From Microbulbifer agarilyticus S89 (lineage in GTDB: Bacteria; Pseudomonadota; Gammaproteobacteria; Pseudomonadales; Cellvibrionaceae), in the NCBI RefSeq assembly GCF_000220505.1, contig NZ_AFPJ01000009.1, positions 62,001-126,000 on the forward strand: a stretch of 64,000 nt of DNA. Direction: 5' to 3'. Both the position numbers and the translations under genes were made by a program. The notes beneath the pieces are model-generated. The model was not told where the DNA came from and searched no databases. It saw only the letters and a list, made by a program, of their open reading frames with translations. Numbering within the stretch: position 1 is the first letter of the stretch; each line of letters starts with the position of its first letter. This document shows positions 56,243 to 64,000 of the stretch, piece after piece.

Positions 56243-56956
56243 TTACTTGTCCCGCGCCTGGTCTAGGGTCCGCCCCTCGGCCGCAAGAATGACCTGCAGC
56301 GTGCGGGATCGGAACTCACGCATGTACAGGACCCACACCACGGACAGGAAGCCGAATACAAAAAGCAGCGGGTGTACAAACCAGCCCATCACCGCCATCG
56401 AGAAATAGACGCAGCGCAGTCCGTAGTTATAACTGTGCCCAGCCTGGTCAATCACCTTGGCCGCGCTGATGGCGTAGCGGCGCCGGTCATCGGTGGAAAC
56501 TTCGTCCTCTTTTACCGCCGGAGCCGCGCCCAGCAATACGTTGGCGAAAGAGTACTGACGCAGCGACCAGGTAAAGTTAAAGAACGCGAAAATATAGATG
56601 AGGATCAGCACCAGGACCTTGAGCTCGAATTGCTCAACCGTTGTCGTCTGCGCAAACGGCAGGCTGCTCAGTACCTCTACCGCGGCAATGTTTGCCGACA
56701 GTGCCGTCACCAGACCCGCGAGAATCAGAATGCTGGTGGACGCGAAAAAACCGATTACCCGCTCGAGATTGCTGAGGATGGCCGCATCCGCCACGCGCAT
56801 ATCCCGCTCCAGCATGCGCAGCATCCACTCGACCCGGTACCATTGCATCGATGAAGCCAGGCACCAGGCGGTCTTGGCCTTGCGGCGAGCGAACACGGTA
56901 TAGCCTGCCCAGGTAAGGCAAAAGCCCGCAAGACTCGCAAAATCCATCCAGTTCAA
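56243..56956 (-). CDS. DUF599 domain-containing membrane protein
   Basis: A 237-residue integral membrane protein with four clear hydrophobic segments (about 8-22, 70-95, 108-128, 185-208). MQWYRVEWMLRMLERDMRVADAAILSNLERVIGFFASTSILI and FFNFTWSLRQYSFANVL resemble the DUF599 family, which has no known function. The gene lies six bases upstream of cmoM and may form an operon with it. Nothing visible links it to tRNA modification. Confidence 0.85.
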   Translation of the reverse strand: MNWMDFASLAGFCLTWAGYTVFARRKAKTAWCLASSMQWYRVEWMLRMLERDMRVADAAILSNLERVIGFFASTSILILAGLVTALSANIAAVEVLSSLPFAQTTTVEQFELKVLVLILIYIFAFFNFTWSLRQYSFANVLLGAAPAVKEDEVSTDDRRRYAISAAKVIDQAGHSYNYGLRCVYFSMAVMGWFVHPLLFVFGFLSVVWVLYMREFRSRTLQVILAAEGRTLDQARDK

Positions 56957-57163
56957 CGCACAACCCCCTTTGGACTACATTTATGGCGTCATCGAAATAT
57001 AGGTAAAACAGGGTGCGAAGTTTCGCACCCATGGCGCATGTGTCAACAGCGGCCTGTCAACCCTGTCAATTCATTGCCGCTCAGCGCTAAAATGGCCGCC
57101 GATTTTGCCCCGGGAATCGCCAAGCCCACCCGGGGAACGCTAATTACCCACTGGAGCTTTCTT

Positions 57164-60076
57164 TTGAGCAACGTACACCCCGCATTCGAACCAGTAACCA
57201 GTGCCGAGATCGAATCCCTCGGCGTTCGCGTGGAAGAGTACCGTCATCGCGCCACTGGCGCCCAGCACCTGCACATTGCGGCAGACAATTCAGAAAATGT
57301 ATTCCTGGTGGCCCTGCGCACCGTCCCCCACGACTCCACTGGGGTGGCGCATATCCTCGAGCACACTGCACTGTGCGGCAGCGAGAAGTACCCGGTGCGC
57401 GACCCCTTCTTTATGATGATCCGGCGCTCACTCAATACCTTTATGAACGCCTTTACCAGTTCCGACTGGACCGCCTACCCGTTTGCCAGCCAGAACCGAA
57501 AAGATTTTGACAACCTGCTGGACGTCTATCTGGACGCCGTATTCTTTGCCCGCCTGGATCCCCTGGACTTTGCCCAGGAGGGACACCGCCTGGAGTTCGC
57601 TGAGACCGAGAACCCGCAAAGTGACCTGGTTTTCAAGGGCGTGGTCTTCAATGAAATGAAGGGTGCCATGAGCTCCGTCACCTCGCAGCTGTGGCAAAAA
57701 CTGAGCAAATATCTGTTCCCCACCAGCACCTATCACTTCAACTCCGGTGGCGAGCCCGCGGATATCCCAGATCTCAGCTACCAGCAGCTGGTGGATTTCT
57801 ACCGCACCCATTATCACCCCAGCAACGCGATCTTTATGACCTTCGGTGATATTGATGCCGCGGAGCATCAGGCGGTGTTCGAAGAAAAAGCCCTGCATAA
57901 ATTCGACCAACTCGACGAAAAAATTGCCGTTGAGCGGGAAAAATTGTACGTAGCACCGGTACGCGTCGAGGAAAACTACCCATTGCCCGCCGAAGAAGGC
58001 GACAAGGAAAAGACCCACATTGTGCTGGGCTGGCTGCTCGGTGATGTTACCGACCTGGAACAATCGCTGACTGCACATCTATTGGCAGGGGTACTCCTCG
58101 ACAACAGTGCGTCGCCACTGATGCGCCTGTTAGAGACCACCGAGCTTGGGCAGTCCCCTTCCCCGCTGTGCGGCTTGGACGACAGCCAGCGTGAGCTGGT
58201 GTTTGTGTGTGGCATTGAGGGCAGCGAGCGTGAGCGTGCCGACGAACTGGAGCAACAAGTTCTCAAGGTGCTGGAAGATGTCGCCGAAAATGGTGTGCCT
58301 TACGAGCAGGTCTCCGCGGCACTGCACCAGCTGGAACTGCAACAGCGCGAGATCGGCGGCGACGGCTACCCCTACGGCCTGCAGCTGATCCTTACCGCAC
58401 TCACTGGCGCTACTCACCGCGGTGATGCCATTGGCCTGCTCAACATTGACGCGACCCTGGAAAAACTGCGCGAGCAAATCAAGGACCCGCAATTCATCGC
58501 CAATGCGGCGCGCCAACTGCTGCTCGAAAATAATCACCGCGTCCGCCTGGTGCTGGCGCCCGACAGCAACATGGCGGAGCGCACCGAGCAGGCCGAGAAA
58601 GTCCGCCTGGAAGAGATCAAAGCGGGCCTCAGCGACCACGAAAAAGAGCAGATCATTGAAACCGCCAAGGCACTGGCGGATCGCCAGCAGCGTAAAGATG
58701 ATGAGTCCATCCTGCCCAAGGTTGGGGTTGAGGATATCCCCACGGAACTACCGCGCGTGGATGGCACCATAGAAGACCTCAACGGCAACAAGATCAGCCG
58801 TTACGGTGCCGGCACCAACGGGCTTGTTTACCAGCAACTGGTTGCCGCATTGCCGGAATTCACCGATGAGGAACGCCTGCTGCTGCCCTACTACTGCCAG
58901 AGCCTGAGCGAAGTGGGTCTGGGTGACAAAGACTACTTGGAAGTGCAGCAGTGGCAAGCCGCGGTGGCCGGTTCACTGCACAGCTTTACCACCCAGCGCA
59001 CCGCACTGGACAATCTCGACAGCCAGACCGGCCACTTCATTCTTTCCGGCAAGGCGCTGGCCGCAAACCAGGCGGCACTGACCGAACTGATGCAGGCCAC
59101 CATGGAACAGGTGCGCTTCGACGAACTGCCGCGGCTCAAAGAGCTCCTGCTGCAGACCCTGGCCCGTCGTGAACAGTCCGTGGTCGGCAACGGTCATGCG
59201 CTTGCCATGGCCGCTGCCAGTGCCGGCTTTAACCGCGCTGCGGCCGATGGCCACGAGTTTGGTGGCCTGCAAGGGCTTCGTCAGCTGCGCGCGCTGGTTA
59301 AAGAGCTGGATACCGATCACGGTCTCGAGAATATTGCCGCCACGTTTAACGGCATCCACCAGAAAGTGCTCGGCGCTGAGCGCCAGTTCCTGGTGATTGG
59401 CGAAGAAGACAAACTGGACGCGTTCACCAGTGCGCTGAACCCACTGGCCAGTAGTAGCAGCGGCAACAGCGCCACAGCCAATGGTGCCTTCACACCGCGC
59501 CGGGTTCAGGAAATGTGGATTGCCAACAGCCAGGTGAACTTCTGTGCCAAGGCCTACCCCACCGTGCCCATGTCACACCCCGATGCGGCACCGCTGGCAG
59601 TACTTGGCGGCTTCCTGCGCAATGGCTACCTGCACCGTACCATTCGTGAGCAGGGCGGAGCCTATGGCGGCGGCGCCAGCCACGACGTCACGATCGGCGC
59701 TTTCCGTTTCTACTCCTATCGCGACCCGCGCATGGCCGACACGCTCAAGGACTTCGACGCATCCGTGGAATGGCTGCTGAACGAATCCCATGAAGACCTG
59801 CAGGTAGAGGAAGCCATCCTTGGCGTTGTTGGCGGTATGGACAAGCCCGGGTCGCCTGCGGGCGAAGCGAAGAAGTCCTTCCACTCCAACCTGTATGGCC
59901 GCACCCACGAAGTGCGCCAGGCTTTCCGTCGAAAAGTCACCGAGGTAACCCTCGACGACCTGCAGCGGGTAGGCAAGACCTACCTGCAGGCGGATAAAGC
60001 CAACACCGCCGTGGTTACCGGCAACCATGGTCGCGATGCAGGCCTTGCCCTCGACCTGCACGAAGAGAAACTGTGA
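57164..60076 (+). CDS. M16C (PreP-like) insulinase-family metallopeptidase
   Basis: A 970-residue zinc peptidase of subfamily M16C, related to mitochondrial presequence peptidase. The inverted zinc motif HILEH (H63, E66, H67) sits in [20 protein letters not shown], followed by [32 protein letters not shown]. The other half contains the R/Y-type [14 protein letters not shown] substrate-holding segment. I choose TTG 57164, with GGAG seven bases upstream, which gives the normal start [10 protein letters not shown]; the frame is open for 42 more codons but those do not resemble the family. It overlaps or abuts cmoA. It likely degrades peptides in the cytoplasm, since no signal peptide is seen. 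Confidence 0.92.
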   Translation: MSNVHPAFEPVTSAEIESLGVRVEEYRHRATGAQHLHIAADNSENVFLVALRTVPHDSTGVAHILEHTALCGSEKYPVRDPFFMMIRRSLNTFMNAFTSSDWTAYPFASQNRKDFDNLLDVYLDAVFFARLDPLDFAQEGHRLEFAETENPQSDLVFKGVVFNEMKGAMSSVTSQLWQKLSKYLFPTSTYHFNSGGEPADIPDLSYQQLVDFYRTHYHPSNAIFMTFGDIDAAEHQAVFEEKALHKFDQLDEKIAVEREKLYVAPVRVEENYPLPAEEGDKEKTHIVLGWLLGDVTDLEQSLTAHLLAGVLLDNSASPLMRLLETTELGQSPSPLCGLDDSQRELVFVCGIEGSERERADELEQQVLKVLEDVAENGVPYEQVSAALHQLELQQREIGGDGYPYGLQLILTALTGATHRGDAIGLLNIDATLEKLREQIKDPQFIANAARQLLLENNHRVRLVLAPDSNMAERTEQAEKVRLEEIKAGLSDHEKEQIIETAKALADRQQRKDDESILPKVGVEDIPTELPRVDGTIEDLNGNKISRYGAGTNGLVYQQLVAALPEFTDEERLLLPYYCQSLSEVGLGDKDYLEVQQWQAAVAGSLHSFTTQRTALDNLDSQTGHFILSGKALAANQAALTELMQATMEQVRFDELPRLKELLLQTLARREQSVVGNGHALAMAAASAGFNRAAADGHEFGGLQGLRQLRALVKELDTDHGLENIAATFNGIHQKVLGAERQFLVIGEEDKLDAFTSALNPLASSSSGNSATANGAFTPRRVQEMWIANSQVNFCAKAYPTVPMSHPDAAPLAVLGGFLRNGYLHRTIREQGGAYGGGASHDVTIGAFRFYSYRDPRMADTLKDFDASVEWLLNESHEDLQVEEAILGVVGGMDKPGSPAGEAKKSFHSNLYGRTHEVRQAFRRKVTEVTLDDLQRVGKTYLQADKANTAVVTGNHGRDAGLALDLHEEKL

Positions 60077-60102
60077 GTAACCGGCGAGAAACCGAGAAGC
60101 AC

Positions 60103-60843
60103 GTGAGCAAGAAAGACGACATCTTCGCCAGCCCGCTGGGACAGGTAGCCGGGTTTAGCTTTGACCAGTCTGTGGTGGAAGTATTCCCGGACATGATCCA
60201 GCGCTCGGTCCCGGGCTACACCACCATTGTGGCGATGATTGGCACCCTGGCGGAGCGCTATGCCCAGTCAGGGAGCCGTTGTTACGACCTGGGCAGCTCC
60301 CTATGTGCTGCCACCCTGGCCATGCGCCACCGCATCCCCGCGGCGGATTGTGAAATCGTCGCGGTGGATAATTCACCCGCGATGGTGGAACAGGCACGTG
60401 CGGTACTGGCGGCCGACAGCGGTCAAATCCCGGTGCAACTGGTGTGTGACGATTTGCAGAATGTGGACATTGAAAACGCCTCGGTGGTGGTGCTCAATTT
60501 CACCCTGCAATTTATCGCCACCGAACAGCGCGAAGCTATTTTGCAGAAGATATACGACGGCCTGCGCCCGGGCGGTGTGCTGATCCTATCCGAGAAGGTA
60601 GCCTTCTCCGACACCGACCATCAGGAGTTAATGATCGACCTGCATCACTCGTTCAAGGCGGCAAATGGCTACAGCGCGCTGGAAATAGCACAGAAACGCA
60701 GTGCGCTGGAAAATGTATTGATCCCGGAAACCTTGTTCGACCATCGCACGCGCCTGAAAAACGTCGGCTTCAGCAGTGTCGATGTTTGGTTCCAGTGCTT
60801 TAATTTCGCTTCGCTGATTGCGATCAAGCAGCGCAACCCGTAA
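60103..60843 (+). CDS. cmoA: Carboxy-S-adenosyl-L-methionine synthase CmoA
   Basis: CmoA makes carboxy-SAM from SAM and prephenate, the cofactor used by CmoB. The 246-residue protein has [56 protein letters not shown] and LWFQCFNF-like [15 protein letters not shown]. In motif I it reads [10 protein letters not shown] where E. coli has DLGCSLGAAT. GTG 60103 matches the start of E. coli CmoA (MSHRDTLFS versus [10 protein letters not shown]). A GTG at 60073 that overlaps the peptidase stop as GTGA is possible. It leads directly into cmoB. Confidence 0.95.
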   Translation: MSKKDDIFASPLGQVAGFSFDQSVVEVFPDMIQRSVPGYTTIVAMIGTLAERYAQSGSRCYDLGSSLCAATLAMRHRIPAADCEIVAVDNSPAMVEQARAVLAADSGQIPVQLVCDDLQNVDIENASVVVLNFTLQFIATEQREAILQKIYDGLRPGGVLILSEKVAFSDTDHQELMIDLHHSFKAANGYSALEIAQKRSALENVLIPETLFDHRTRLKNVGFSSVDVWFQCFNFASLIAIKQRNP

Positions 60844-60857
60844 GCGGAATGACTGGC

Positions 60858-61835
60858 ATGATTGACTACACCCAGTTGTATGCGGGTATCCAGCACACCC
60901 CGGCCCTGCGCGCATGGCTTACCACCCTACCCCAGCAAGTTGCTGACGGACTTGACCCGTCGCGCTGGGGAGATCTGGCTGACTGGCGCGAGGCACTCGA
61001 CAACCTGCCAGATATTAAGCCGTCCACATACACCCTCGAGGATGAGGTCCGTATTGGTAATACGTCCGATGCGACCGCGGAGCAGCTCGCAACACTCGAA
61101 ACGGAGTTGCGCAAGCTGCATCCCTGGCGCAAAGGCCCCTGGACGCTGTTTGATATTTTTATCGATACCGAATGGCGCTCGGATTGGAAGTGGGACCGCG
61201 TAGCCCCACACCTGCATGACCTGCAAGGTCGGCTGGTGCTCGATGTGGGCTGCGGCAGCGGTTACCACTGCTGGCGGCAGTTTGGCGCCGGAGCCCGCCG
61301 GGTTATTGGCATTGATCCGTCGGCAAAATTCGTCGCCCAGTTTTATGCGCTGAAGAAATACCTGGGGCTGGAGAAACCCGTAGACGTTCTGCCGCTGGGA
61401 ATCGAGGCTCTGCCACCGGCACTACGCGCCTTCGATACAACCTTGTCGATGGGCGTGCTGTACCACCGGCGCTCACCGCTGGACCACTTGCGGGAATTGC
61501 GCGACACACTGCGCCCCGGCGGCCAGTTACTCCTGGAAACTTTGGTGATTGAAGGGGGGCTCGGTGAATGCCTGGTGCCTGAAGGGCGCTACGCCAAGAT
61601 GCGCAATGTGTGGTTCTTCCCTACCACCGCAACGCTGGAAAGCTGGTTGCGCAAGAGCGGGTTCACCGAAGTAAAGACCGTCGATGTGGACCAGACTTCG
61701 ACCAAGGAACAGCGCAGTACCGACTGGATGCGGTTCGAATCACTGGCAGATTTTCTCGACCCGAACGATCCCAGCAAGACCATTGAGGGGCACCCTGCAC
61801 CACTGCGCGCCACGCTCACTGCAACCGCAGTTTAG
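60858..61835 (+). CDS. cmoB: tRNA 5-(carboxyoxy)methyl transferase CmoB
   Basis: CmoB transfers the carboxymethyl group of carboxy-SAM onto ho5U34 of tRNA to give cmo5U. The 325-residue protein is colinear with E. coli CmoB (323): [74 protein letters not shown] and [23 protein letters not shown] start at ATG 60858 ([10 protein letters not shown]), like E. coli; ATG 60849 adds three residues. It is 14 bases behind cmoA and certainly cotranscribed with it. Confidence 0.97.
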   Translation: MIDYTQLYAGIQHTPALRAWLTTLPQQVADGLDPSRWGDLADWREALDNLPDIKPSTYTLEDEVRIGNTSDATAEQLATLETELRKLHPWRKGPWTLFDIFIDTEWRSDWKWDRVAPHLHDLQGRLVLDVGCGSGYHCWRQFGAGARRVIGIDPSAKFVAQFYALKKYLGLEKPVDVLPLGIEALPPALRAFDTTLSMGVLYHRRSPLDHLRELRDTLRPGGQLLLETLVIEGGLGECLVPEGRYAKMRNVWFFPTTATLESWLRKSGFTEVKTVDVDQTSTKEQRSTDWMRFESLADFLDPNDPSKTIEGHPAPLRATLTATAV

Positions 61836-61861
61836 GGCTACGTCTGCCATCCAAGTCTCCG

Positions 61862-61884
61862 GTGGGCCAGGCCCCTTGGCCCAC
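61862..61884 (+). terminator. Hairpin after cmoB
   Basis: A perfect 8-bp stem GTGGGCCA / TGGCCCAC with a 7-base loop begins 27 bases after the cmoB stop. No U-tract follows, so it may end transcription only weakly or act as an RNA end-stabiliser. Confidence 0.4.
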
Positions 61885-61948
61885 TAACTACACTAAACAC
61901 ATATTCGCTGGCGTTTGCGGCGGGTTTGTCCAGATACTTGGGGGCCAA

Positions 61949-63334
61949 ATGAGCATCAGTGTTTTCGAACTATTCAAGGTTGGCATTGGCCCATCCAGCT
62001 CGCATACGGTCGGCCCCATGGTGGCGGCACAACGGTTTGTCTGCCACCTGGAATCCCGCGGCGACCTGACAAAGGTCGAACGCGTGGAGATCCACCTGTA
62101 CGGTTCCCTGGCACTGACCGGTGCGGGTCATGGCACCGATATGGCTGTGCTGATGGGACTCGAAGGCGAGTCCCCCGAGACCATCGATATCGATCGCATC
62201 GACGGTCGCCTGGCGGCCATCGATCAGCACCAACAGCTCATTCTCAATGGCCTGCGTGCCATTCACTTTGAGCGCGATCGCGACCTGATTTTCCACAAGG
62301 AAGAATTCCTCCCCCAGCACTCCAATGGGCTGACATGTAAAGCCTTCGTCGGCGATCAATGCCTGCTTGAACGCAGCTATTTTTCCATCGGCGGTGGCTT
62401 TGTATTGTCGGAAGAAGATTTCTCTCACAAAGAGCAGATAGCTACCCTGCTGCCCTACGATTTCAGCTCGGCGAAAGACCTGGTCGCCCTGTGTGACCAG
62501 TATCACTGGAGCATCGCAGAACTCGCCATGGAGAACGAGAAGGCATTCCGTTCAGAACAGGAAATCACCGAGCTGCTTTGGCATATCTGGGAAGTGATGG
62601 AGGCATCGATCGAGCGTGGCTGCCACCAAAGCGGTGTACTCCCGGGCGGGCTGGGCGTGCGCCGGCGCGCCGAAGAACACTTTCGCGAGCTATCCAAACA
62701 AACCGATGAAGAGCGCCGTCAGGGGCTCGCCATCTTGGACTGGGTCAGCCTGTTTGCCCTGGCCGTCAACGAAGAGAATGCGGCCCGAGGACGTATTGTT
62801 ACCGCGCCCACCAATGGCGCTGCCGGTGTTATTCCCGCGACGATCGCCTACTACGTGCAATTCGTACACCGCCCGGAAGACCACGGCGACTTGAAAAAGC
62901 AGGTGGTGAAATTCCTCCTCACCGCCGGCGCCATCGGCATGCTATTCAAAAAAAATGCCTCGATCTCCGCTGCCGAAGTGGGATGCCAGGGTGAGATTGG
63001 CGTGGCCTGTTCCATGGCCTCGGCGGGGCTTGCCGCGGTACAAGGTGGCAGTAACGCGCAAATAGAAAATGCAGCGGAGATCGGCATGGAACACAACCTG
63101 GGCCTCACCTGCGACCCAATTGGTGGTCTGGTGCAGGTCCCATGCATTGAGCGCAATACCATGGGGGCGGTTAAGGCGATCAATGCGGCACGACTCGCAC
63201 TGCGCGGTACCGGTGCGCATATTGTGCCTCTCGACAGTGTGATTGAAACCATGCGCCAGACCGGAATCGACATGCAGCACAAGTACAAGGAAACTTCCCT
63301 TGGCGGACTCGCAGTGAACGCGGTGAACTGCTGA
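61949..63334 (+). CDS. sdaA: L-serine ammonia-lyase (iron-sulfur type)
   Basis: This single-chain L-serine dehydratase converts serine to pyruvate and ammonia with a [4Fe-4S] cluster. The 461-residue protein begins [24 protein letters not shown], the family signature. The cluster cysteines lie in the C-terminal alpha domain: [16 protein letters not shown] and [31 protein letters not shown] and [11 protein letters not shown] are also typical. ATG 61949 gives the normal start; 29 extra upstream codons do not align. The gene appears to be transcribed alone after cmoB. Confidence 0.96.
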   Translation: MSISVFELFKVGIGPSSSHTVGPMVAAQRFVCHLESRGDLTKVERVEIHLYGSLALTGAGHGTDMAVLMGLEGESPETIDIDRIDGRLAAIDQHQQLILNGLRAIHFERDRDLIFHKEEFLPQHSNGLTCKAFVGDQCLLERSYFSIGGGFVLSEEDFSHKEQIATLLPYDFSSAKDLVALCDQYHWSIAELAMENEKAFRSEQEITELLWHIWEVMEASIERGCHQSGVLPGGLGVRRRAEEHFRELSKQTDEERRQGLAILDWVSLFALAVNEENAARGRIVTAPTNGAAGVIPATIAYYVQFVHRPEDHGDLKKQVVKFLLTAGAIGMLFKKNASISAAEVGCQGEIGVACSMASAGLAAVQGGSNAQIENAAEIGMEHNLGLTCDPIGGLVQVPCIERNTMGAVKAINAARLALRGTGAHIVPLDSVIETMRQTGIDMQHKYKETSLGGLAVNAVNC

Positions 63335-63359
63335 TAGGCGCCGGGCAAAGAATCAGACA

Positions 63360-63395
63360 ATGTTTCGGGCAGTGTATCGGGCAATGCATCGAGCG
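63360..63395. repeat. Three tandem near-copies of a 12-bp unit
   Basis: ATGTTTCGGGCA, GTGTATCGGGCA and ATGCATCGAGCG follow one another in the short gap between sdaA and rsmJ. Copies one and two differ at two positions; the third is more diverged. No function is apparent. Confidence 0.5.
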
Positions 63396-63407
63396 CTGCA
63401 GAGCTGC

Positions 63408-64000
63408 CTAGCCGGGAATACCGTGACGGGTATAGATATCAAACCGGCCCGACTTGCCCTCAAAGCGGAGGCTCGGTTTCTGCTCATTTAGATCTGGGGC
63501 CAGTCGCGGCCGCTTCACCACCGTGCGGTAGTAGCACGCCGCAAACGCAGGCGCCAGCAAGCTATTGGCGTCTTCATCACTGCCCACGATTTCATGGAAC
63601 GCGACCATCTCTTTTTTCACCTTGGCGCTCTTGCCGCGGCTGGGAAACATGGGATCGAGATAGACAACCGGTATGCTTTCCTGGTTTTGTGCACTCAGCC
63701 ACGCCTCCGCGCTTTCCACCCTGGGCTCAAGATGCAGTCGTTCGGCAATAGGCCCCAGCTCTGGGTCTCGCTCTGCAGCCTGGCGCAACCGGCCAACGCC
63801 ATCCTCAAGCAGCGCATACACCACGGGGTTGCGCTCAAGCATGCGTACCTTACTGCCGAGAGAAGCGAGCACAAAGGCGTCGCGCCCTAGCCCTGCGGTG
63901 GCATCGACGATATTGGGATAAAAACTCCCGCGAATCCCTACGGCCTTGGCAATCTGCTGCCCTTTACCACCACCATATTTGCGGCGATGTGCAGCGGCAC
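63408..64000 (-). CDS. rsmJ: 16S rRNA (guanine(1516)-N(2))-methyltransferase RsmJ, 5' end beyond window
   Basis: RsmJ methylates G1516 of 16S rRNA. The visible 197 codons are open to the right edge, so the N-terminal part is missing from the window. The frame begins inside AAAHRRKYGGGKGQQIAKA, passes SAM motif I DATAGLGRDAFVLASLG, MLERNPVVYALLEDGV, and the active-site region YLDPMFPSRGKSA(K)VKKEM, and ends normally with GRFDIYTRHGIPG. It is convergent with sdaA. E. coli RsmJ is 250 residues, so about 50 residues lie outside. The call is secure. Confidence 0.95.
   Translation of the reverse strand, partial: AAAHRRKYGGGKGQQIAKAVGIRGSFYPNIVDATAGLGRDAFVLASLGSKVRMLERNPVVYALLEDGVGRLRQAAERDPELGPIAERLHLEPRVESAEAWLSAQNQESIPVVYLDPMFPSRGKSAKVKKEMVAFHEIVGSDEDANSLLAPAFAACYYRTVVKRPRLAPDLNEQKPSLRFEGKSGRFDIYTRHGIPG

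Noticed and set aside
1-64000. CRISPR arrays, tRNA/rRNA genes and standard IS elements
   Set aside because: No regular spacer-repeat series, cloverleaf pattern, rRNA stretch or DDE transposase was recognised on either strand by eye.

Overview
The window is chromosomal DNA from a gammaproteobacterium. Gene content suggests a marine Cellvibrionales-type organism such as Microbulbifer, inferred from recall of families and not from a search. Pointers are an AddAB-like nuclease pair, a PhhR/PhhA phenylalanine hydroxylase module, siroheme sulfite reductase with its DUF934 partner, CmoA/CmoB/CmoM, a NodT-type RND efflux operon and a Porin_4-like porin. Most of the window is GC-rich, densely packed housekeeping DNA. 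No rRNA, tRNA, CRISPR array or ordinary insertion sequence was seen.

Positions 1-4400 are different. They are visibly AT-rich and hold three consecutive, tightly coupled minus-strand genes of the tyrosine recombinase superfamily. The third runs off the left edge. The block abuts a yjbQ gene whose conserved C-terminus is missing, so this looks like the end of an integrated mobile element whose cargo lies to the left of the window. It is the best candidate for an unusual system here.

4.4-16.1 kb: truncated yjbQ, trmA (tRNA m5U54), a DUF2489 protein, an AEC-family carrier, rmuC, murI and an overlapping AddB-like/AddA-like pair. 16.4-24.5 kb: DAHP synthase, a small membrane protein, a sodium:solute symporter, thiopurine methyltransferase, HrpB helicase, NfuA and a DJ-1/PfpI protein. 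24.7-31.6 kb: cobalamin-dependent methionine synthase (metH), small membrane proteins, and sulfite reductase with DUF934. The last two groups link sulfur assimilation to methionine synthesis.

31.7-40.9 kb: an MscS channel, a CaiB/BaiF CoA-transferase, an Mpo1-like protein, a TyrR/PhhR regulator divergent from phhA with a perfect TYR box between them, an Lrp-type regulator, a class V aminotransferase-fold enzyme and a CPA2 antiporter. 41.0-47.0 kb: a three-gene RND efflux operon. 47.3-55.4 kb: glutaryl-CoA dehydrogenase, a TRIC-type channel, a lipoprotein alpha/beta hydrolase, 3-mercaptopyruvate sulfurtransferase, MsrA, a methyltransferase, a porin and a membrane-anchored J-protein. A 16-base palindrome-centred motif occurs upstream of both the CoA-transferase and glutaryl-CoA dehydrogenase, 13 kb apart, which suggests shared control of glutarate/lysine catabolism.

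55.4-64.0 kb: cmoM, a DUF599 protein, an M16C peptidase, cmoA, cmoB, L-serine ammonia-lyase and the 3' part of rsmJ. All three enzymes from SAM to mcmo5U34 in tRNA (CmoA, CmoB, CmoM) lie within 6.5 kb.
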